This document shows, in pieces, positions 6,602 to 10,975 of a DNA stretch of 10,975 nucleotides. The position numbers were made by a program, and so were the translations under genes. The notes beneath the pieces were generated by a model. That model was not told where the DNA came from, searched no databases, and saw only the letters and a list, made by a program, of their open reading frames with translations. This stretch comes from Chloroflexota bacterium (GTDB lineage Bacteria; Chloroflexota; Limnocylindria; Limnocylindrales; CSP1-4). Each line of letters starts with the position of its first letter. Position 1 is the first letter of the stretch. The DNA lies in NCBI GenBank assembly GCA_021812735.1, contig JAKAMV010000241.1, positions 1 through 10,975 of the forward strand. The letters run 5' to 3'.

Positions 6602-8088
6602 TGACGACCCTGGGCAGGCGAGCCTCCCATTCGTGGCGGCGCCTCGCGGGCGATCGCGCGCCACGACACCTGGCCGTCGTTACCGTGCTCTCGACGGGCG
6701 CCGCGGCGGGCGCCGCGGCGGGCGCTCTGGTGGCAGTCGCCGGACCAGGGCTGGCCATCGCCCTCGTAGCTGCGACGGTTGGCGTCTTCGTCGTCGCGAC
6801 GATGCCCGGCTTGATGCTCGCCATGTATCTGCTGATCCCCTTCTACAAGGGCGCAGTACAGCCGTATCTGCCGATCGACGTCACCGTGGTCATCGCGTCA
6901 GCCAACGCCCTCCAGGTTGTCCCCATGCTCCTTGACCGTCGTGCTCGCGCTATACCGACGCCTGGGCTCGTCATGTGGTTCGGCTTGGCCGCGCTCGTCA
7001 TTGCAGGGACGCTGTGGGCGCCTGACCAGCAGAGCGCGTTCACCGCGGCTGCGAACTTCGGGCTCCTGGTGACGATCCCGCTCGGGGCTGCCTGCCTGCG
7101 CGTCGGCTCTGAGCTGCGCTATGTCAAGCAACTCCTGTGGGGCTTCCTCGCAATCGGCGTCGTCACCGCCATCCTGGGGGTGGCGAACATCTCATCGCTG
7201 GACCGGCTGACCGTGCTCGGCATGGACACCATCAACGTCGCCGCTGCCGCGATGTTGCTGCCGCTCGTCGGGTTCGGTTTCCTGATGGCACAGAAATGGC
7301 AGTCTCTCAAGGTACTGGTGTTGGCATTGGCGCCCGCAGCAGCCCTGGTTGCCCTCGCGTCCGGCTCGCGAGGCCCCGTCCTCACCTTCCTGATCCTGAT
7401 GCTTGCCGCTGGAGCCGTTCGTGCGACCCACATCCGAGTGGTCCGGCCCAGGGTGGTGGTGGGCAGCCTGATCGTCCTCGCCACTCTGGTGGGCGTGGTG
7501 ACCGTCGCGTCCGCGATGCTCCCCGCAACAGCGCTGCAACGCTACTCGTTGTTCGGCAGCTTCCTGAGCAGCGCTGTTGGCGGCAGCAGCGCTCCGACTG
7601 GTGACACGTCGTCCGAGGCAAGGGTGAGACTGATTGGGGTCGCCTTCAGCATCTTCACGGACCACCCCCTGCTGGGCTCGGGGACTGCCGGGTTCGCGGC
7701 TCTGAGCCCCTATTATGTGGGTCCCCTCCTGGCCGACGTATACCCGCACAACTCGGTCATGCAGTTCGCCGCGGAGTACGGGGTCGTCGGCTTGTCCCTC
7801 TTTGCGGTATTCGTGGGCCTAGCCCTGACCCGCCGTCTGCCGCGTGATGCGGCATGGACGACCGCCCGCCTCCTCGCGATGTTCTTCCTGCTCAACTCGC
7901 TCCTGAGCAACAACGTCTTCCAGGACCGCACGATGTGGGGCCTGCTGCTGCTTCTGCTGCTCGCGCGCGTCGTCCCGGCATCCGGGGGTGCCGCCGACCT
8001 GCCGGTGGTTGCATCGCCGGGACCTAGCGCGCGATCAACGACCCGTCCGTGGTCAGCACGTTCGAGTCTCAAGCCTGGAGCATCGTGA
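6601..8088 (+). CDS. O-antigen ligase/polymerase family membrane protein (Wzy/WaaL-like)
   Basis: 495 residues with about 11-12 hydrophobic helices; an integral membrane enzyme expected to polymerise lipid-linked repeat units (Wzy) or ligate the polymer to an acceptor (WaaL). The Wzy_C-type signature is complete: ASGSRGP (253-259, R257), a large extracytoplasmic loop around 305-345, HPLLGSGTAGF (355-365), YPHNSVMQFAAEYGVVGL (381-398, with H383) and a NNVFQDRTMW helix start (437-446). In a locus with a flippase and a chain-length kinase, polymerase is more likely than ligase, but the families are not separable by eye. The frame is open back to 6358, but those codons lie over the upstream gene; the true start is ATG 6601, overlapping the preceding stop by one base. 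The last about 40 residues are a polar Pro/Ser/Arg-rich cytoplasmic tail. A 12-nt tandem repeat encodes part of the first hydrophobic segment. Confidence 0.9.
   Translation: MTTLGRRASHSWRRLAGDRAPRHLAVVTVLSTGAAAGAAAGALVAVAGPGLAIALVAATVGVFVVATMPGLMLAMYLLIPFYKGAVQPYLPIDVTVVIASANALQVVPMLLDRRARAIPTPGLVMWFGLAALVIAGTLWAPDQQSAFTAAANFGLLVTIPLGAACLRVGSELRYVKQLLWGFLAIGVVTAILGVANISSLDRLTVLGMDTINVAAAAMLLPLVGFGFLMAQKWQSLKVLVLALAPAAALVALASGSRGPVLTFLILMLAAGAVRATHIRVVRPRVVVGSLIVLATLVGVVTVASAMLPATALQRYSLFGSFLSSAVGGSSAPTGDTSSEARVRLIGVAFSIFTDHPLLGSGTAGFAALSPYYVGPLLADVYPHNSVMQFAAEYGVVGLSLFAVFVGLALTRRLPRDAAWTTARLLAMFFLLNSLLSNNVFQDRTMWGLLLLLLLARVVPASGGAADLPVVASPGPSARSTTRPWSARSSLKPGAS
6696..6725 (+). repeat. Short tandem repeat, 12-nt unit, about 2.5 copies
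   Basis: The unit GGGCGCCGCGGC occurs at 6696-6707 and 6708-6719, with a half copy at 6720-6725. It encodes a Gly-Ala-Ala-Ala repeat (G33, G37, G41) in the first hydrophobic segment of the polymerase, so copy-number change would stay in frame. Confidence 0.75.
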
Positions 8089-8092
8089 CCAC

Positions 8093-9388
8093 GTGAAGGA
8101 CCACCCTGCTGCGCCCACCCGCCCGAGCATCGGGATGGTCCTGTACGCGGATCTCACCTACGACAGCCGTGTCAGGCGCGAGGCCGTGTCGCTCGTTGCC
8201 GCGGGCTTCGACGTCACGCTCGTCTGCCTGTCTGGGCCGTCTGATGCACGCGATCTGCCCGCGGGCGTCAACGTCGTCTACCACGCTCCGCCACGCAAGG
8301 GAGTGATCCCGGGTACACCGGTGGCGACGCGACCGCTGGGCCGCATCCGACGACGCCTCGCGCAGTTGGGCTGGCTCCTGTCCTATATCACGACGCTACG
8401 GTCATGGGGTCGAGGCGTCCCACGACTGGCGCATGACGCGGATGTCTGGCATCTCCACGACCTGACTGCTCTCGCCGGCGTCTTGCCAGCGCTGCCGCCT
8501 GGCGCCCGGGTCGTGTACGACGCCCATGAGCTGTTCCTGGAATCCGGCCTCGCGGCAACGCTCCCGGTTCCGGTACGACGCCTCCTCCACGCATACGAGC
8601 GGCGGCTGGTGCGCCGGGTCACAGCCATCGTGACGGTAAACGATGAACTGGCCAGCGTCCTGCGGCGTCGTTACCCGACCAGCCGCATGGTGGTGGTGCA
8701 CAACTGCCCCGGAAGCTGGGTGCCGCCCGAGCCGCGGCCGACGCTGATCCGGGATGCGGCCAAGATCCCTGCAGGGGCCCCCATCGTCCTCTACCACGGC
8801 GGTGTGGGCGCTTCGCGCGGCATCGAGCAACTGATGGATGCGATCTCTGAGCCGGGGCTGGAGCGCGTGCACCTGGTCGTGATGGGCCGCGGCCCCATGC
8901 GCGAGACGTACCTCGAGCGCAGCCGTAGGGCCCCCTGGCTCGGAAAGGTGCATGTCCTCGACGCGGTGCCACCTGACGAGCTCCTGCTATGGGTTGCCTC
9001 GGCAGACATCGGCGCCCTGCCAATCCAGCGGTCGACGCTGAACCACTACCTCTCCACGCCTAACAAGCTGTTCGAGTGCATGGCGGCGGGCGTACCGGTC
9101 GTAGCCAGCGACTTCCCCGCGATCCGCCAAATCGTGAACAGTGACCCGGACAACCCGCTCGGCATACTCTGCGACCCAGCCTCGGTCGAGCAGCTAGCAC
9201 AGGCGATCAGATCTCTGAGCGACTTGGGACCAGTGGACATGGCTGCCCTGAGGGCTTGCTGCCTGGAGGCTGCCCATGGGAAGTGGAACTGGGAGCGCGA
9301 GGTCGCCGGCCTCGCGGAACTCCACCGGGACCTGGCGTTTAGCGCGGATCGAGTGGACGCCGGCCCTCCGGAACGTCAGCGGAAGTAG
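8093..9388 (+). CDS. GT4-family glycosyltransferase
   Basis: 431 residues with a GT-B fold, likely transferring a sugar to the lipid-linked intermediate at the membrane inner face. The N-terminal domain carries YDSRVRREAVSLVAAGFDV (23-41), the usual opening of one GT4 subgroup, then WHLHDLTALAG (119-129) and VYDAHELF (141-148). The C-terminal domain has VVVHNCP (200-206), LYHGGVGASRGIEQLM (233-248), VVMGRGP (262-268) and the donor-binding TPNKLFECMAAGVPVVAS (322-339). It ends with the WNWEREVAGL helix (398-407). It is clearly a different subgroup from the WbuB-like enzyme. The frame is open to 7988, but that overlaps the polymerase. I chose GTG 8093, 4 nt after the polymerase stop, with GGAG at 8077-8080 at 12-nt spacing. 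It is the last gene of the plus-strand operon; its 3' end overlaps the convergent surface-protein gene by 13 bp, and I see no terminator between them. Confidence 0.9.
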   Translation: MKDHPAAPTRPSIGMVLYADLTYDSRVRREAVSLVAAGFDVTLVCLSGPSDARDLPAGVNVVYHAPPRKGVIPGTPVATRPLGRIRRRLAQLGWLLSYITTLRSWGRGVPRLAHDADVWHLHDLTALAGVLPALPPGARVVYDAHELFLESGLAATLPVPVRRLLHAYERRLVRRVTAIVTVNDELASVLRRRYPTSRMVVVHNCPGSWVPPEPRPTLIRDAAKIPAGAPIVLYHGGVGASRGIEQLMDAISEPGLERVHLVVMGRGPMRETYLERSRRAPWLGKVHVLDAVPPDELLLWVASADIGALPIQRSTLNHYLSTPNKLFECMAAGVPVVASDFPAIRQIVNSDPDNPLGILCDPASVEQLAQAIRSLSDLGPVDMAALRACCLEAAHGKWNWEREVAGLAELHRDLAFSADRVDAGPPERQRK

Positions 9389-10653
9389 AACTGGAGGTCG
9401 CCCTCGTCGAGAGCACCGCCGCCATCCTGCTCGAATGGCGTCCACGTGACCCCATCCTCGGAGTACTGGGCGTGTCCGTCGGCGAACGTAGTCGCCGAGC
9501 CGAAGCCGTACTCCACGCCCTTGCGGATCGCGAACACCGAGTAGCCGGTGTCTGCAGCTGTCGACAGCACGACCGCATACGATCGGCCTGCGGCGAGCGT
9601 GAGCGGCGCGCTCATCGACCAAGTCTGCCACGTCGCATGTCCCGGGCCGCCGTGGTCTCCGGGGACTCCGATCGGGATATCCGCGGCGGCGATCGTGCCA
9701 CGGTCAGACACCGATCCGTCGGCGCTCTGCAACTCCAGCACGAGCGGGCTGGTGCCCGAGATCCGCATCAGGCGCACGCTGAACGACCGAACCTGGCGAT
9801 CGCCGCCGCTGACGGTGAATGCCTCGCGTGCTCTCCCCGGTCCTGAGATCTCCTTCGCCGAGCGCACCCACGCCTCCAGGTAGCCCTCGCCGGCTGTCAC
9901 CCCGTTGGCGTAGTCGAGCTGCATGATGGGCACCGTGCCCGGGAGATCCGCCCATTCTCCCTCGCCGTTTCTAGTTGGCTCACCCCAGTCGGTGTCGCTG
10001 AACGCCGGTTGGCGGGGCGAAGTCGGCTGGTACATGAAGATGCCGTTGACCGACGCGAAGTTGGCGGCGGGATCGGCGTCGATGTTGCGGAACACGACGT
10101 GGTAGAGCTCCCCGGCCACCAGCGTCGCCGGCGCTGCCCAGGCGACGATCGGAAACGTCGTGGTCGGCGTGAAGGTGGTAGTCGCCAACAAGGTGCCGGA
10201 CGGGGCATGGGTGGCGGTCCCGTCATCAGGTTGGACGGTCGCCTCGATCGTGCCGCCGGTTCCCGCTCCGTAGCCAGGGTGGTCCGCCCCCATGACGTAG
10301 AGGCGAATAGAAACCAGAGCCGAACTTGTGGTCGCTCTGAAGCGGAAGCTGGTGGACGTTGCGTCGGGACCACCAACGACAGTGTTGTTCAGTGCGTCCA
10401 TCCCGATCGCCGATCCATAGACGGACCCGGGGTTGTAGGCGCGGCTGTCCGGGCTGGGGCCGGTGGGTGACGCCGGCGAAGGGCCGGCGGGAACCCGCAG
10501 CGCGAGCGCCAATCCGGCGCCCACCACGATGACCAGAGCCGTGCCCGCGAGTACGAGCCGGTGAGGGAGCTGGCGTTGGGTGGGCTGAGGGACGGCCAAG
10601 CGTCCCACCAGAGGCTGCGCCGCCAAGTCAGGGCGGGCCGCTGTCCGGTGCAC
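9376..10653 (-). CDS. Membrane-anchored extracellular protein with two beta-sandwich units, family not recognised
   Basis: 425 residues from GTG 10653. A short basic, Gln/Pro-rich cytoplasmic segment (1-32) is followed by one membrane helix (33-53) and a Pro/Ser linker (54-75), so the rest should be outside the cell as a signal-anchored protein. The exterior has two units rich in beta-strand patterning: about 76-210 and about 250-425. They share landmarks, for example TLVAGELYHVVF (177-188) against TLAAGRSYAVVL (352-363), suggesting an internal duplication of a carbohydrate-binding-like jelly roll. The C-terminus is FEQDGGG...EGDLQFYFR. I do not recognise a catalytic motif or a named family; binding of the nearby polysaccharide is speculation. 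The frame is open to 10794, but there it overlaps a paralogous frame, so the first 47 codons are rejected. The chosen start lies 2 nt after the stop of that paralogue, which suggests co-transcription. No clear Shine-Dalgarno is present. Confidence 0.72.
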   Translation of the reverse strand: MHRTAARPDLAAQPLVGRLAVPQPTQRQLPHRLVLAGTALVIVVGAGLALALRVPAGPSPASPTGPSPDSRAYNPGSVYGSAIGMDALNNTVVGGPDATSTSFRFRATTSSALVSIRLYVMGADHPGYGAGTGGTIEATVQPDDGTATHAPSGTLLATTTFTPTTTFPIVAWAAPATLVAGELYHVVFRNIDADPAANFASVNGIFMYQPTSPRQPAFSDTDWGEPTRNGEGEWADLPGTVPIMQLDYANGVTAGEGYLEAWVRSAKEISGPGRAREAFTVSGGDRQVRSFSVRLMRISGTSPLVLELQSADGSVSDRGTIAAADIPIGVPGDHGGPGHATWQTWSMSAPLTLAAGRSYAVVLSTAADTGYSVFAIRKGVEYGFGSATTFADGHAQYSEDGVTWTPFEQDGGGALDEGDLQFYFR

Positions 10654-10655
10654 CG

Positions 10656-10952
10656 CTAGTCGCCCAAGGCAAACTGCAGATCGCCAACCGTGCGATTCGT
10701 TTCCCCGCCCGGTTGGTCGAAACCGAGCCACGTCGAGCCGGTGGTGTACTGCGCGGTACCGTCGGAGAAGTACGTGCTGGCTGGAAAGCCCCAAGCTGCC
10801 CCATGGCGGATCACAAAGGCGTTGTAGCTGGTGCCCGTCGGCGCCGAGAGCACCAAGTTGTAGCTGGTAGCCGAGGCCAGCGTGACCGAGGTGCCAAACG
10901 AAGCTGTGGCCCAGACCGGGTGGCTGCCCGTGGAAATCGAACCTCCCGACAC
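10656..10952 (-). CDS. Truncated paralogue of the downstream beta-sandwich protein (possible pseudogene)
   Basis: 98 codons from GTG 10952, similar end to end to the C-terminal unit of the neighbouring surface protein. Matching landmarks are SYNLVLS (30-36) with SYAVVLS, FVIRHGAAWGF (46-56) with FAIRKGVEYGF, FSDGTAQYT (62-70) with FADGHAQYS, and the ending VGDLQF (89-94) with EGDLQF. The natural C-terminus is therefore intact, but the N-terminal domain, linker and membrane anchor are absent. The frame stays open for six more codons and then meets an in-frame TAA at 10973-10971, 3 nt short of the window edge. It is either a small gene starting at GTG 10952 (only a weak AGGCGA precedes it), the tail of a gene broken by a nonsense or frameshift mutation, or an assembly error at the edge. 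Without a signal sequence a functional exported product is doubtful. Confidence 0.55.
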   Translation of the reverse strand: MSGGSISTGSHPVWATASFGTSVTLASATSYNLVLSAPTGTSYNAFVIRHGAAWGFPASTYFSDGTAQYTTGSTWLGFDQPGGETNRTVGDLQFALGD

Positions 10953-10975
10953 GCTCGCCTGCGCAACGAGTTAGC

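Noticed and set aside
7988..8092. Upstream extension of the second GT4 gene to 7988
   Set aside because: It overlaps the polymerase tail and lacks GT4 features; GTG 8093 places the family's N-terminal motif at the normal position.
10471..10490. GC-rich inverted repeat (CGCCGGC / GCCGGCG) resembling a terminator stem
   Set aside because: It lies within the Pro/Ser linker codons of the surface protein, has no T-run, and is explained by repetitive GC-rich codons.
10654..10794. Upstream extension of the surface-protein frame to 10794
   Set aside because: The region is better explained by the paralogue fragment in a different frame on the same strand, which shows real homology.

Overview
The window is visibly GC-rich with densely packed genes. 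It reads as part of a chromosomal Wzx/Wzy-type surface polysaccharide (capsule or exopolysaccharide) biosynthesis locus from a high-GC bacterium. The single-polypeptide Wzz/BY-kinase, the two uncommon NodB-like proteins and a membrane-anchored beta-sandwich protein would suit Chloroflexota or Actinomycetota. No taxonomic marker is present, so that placement is a weak inference. I see no tRNA, rRNA, CRISPR array, transposase or phage gene.

Layout. At the left edge (to 1183, + strand) is the 3' part of a chain-length regulator fused to a tyrosine autokinase, which would control polymer length and export. It converges on a three-gene minus-strand block, in transcription order: a Wzx-like flippase (about 5585 to 4167), a DUF7033-type NodB-like carbohydrate esterase (4170 to 2713, GTGA overlap with the flippase) and a WbuB-like GT4 glycosyltransferase (2527 to 1220). 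A roughly 107-bp spacer at 5586-5692 separates this block from a divergent plus-strand operon. That operon holds a second, unrelated-looking NodB-like protein (5693-6601), an O-antigen polymerase/ligase (6601-8088, TGATG coupling) and a second GT4 glycosyltransferase (8093-9388, 4-nt gap). Together these supply two sugar transfers, two possible deacylation or trimming steps, lipid-linked repeat-unit flipping, polymerisation and chain-length control. The initiating sugar-phosphate transferase and sugar-nucleotide synthesis genes are not in the window.

From 9376 to the right edge (minus strand) the content changes. A membrane-anchored extracellular protein with two beta-sandwich units (10653 to 9376) overlaps the last glycosyltransferase tail-to-tail by 13 bp. 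Just upstream is a 98-codon reading frame (10952 to 10656) clearly homologous to its C-terminal domain and preceded by an in-frame stop, so it is either a truncated tandem paralogue or a degenerate copy. This duplicated, unrecognised surface-protein family beside a polysaccharide locus is the least explained part of the window.
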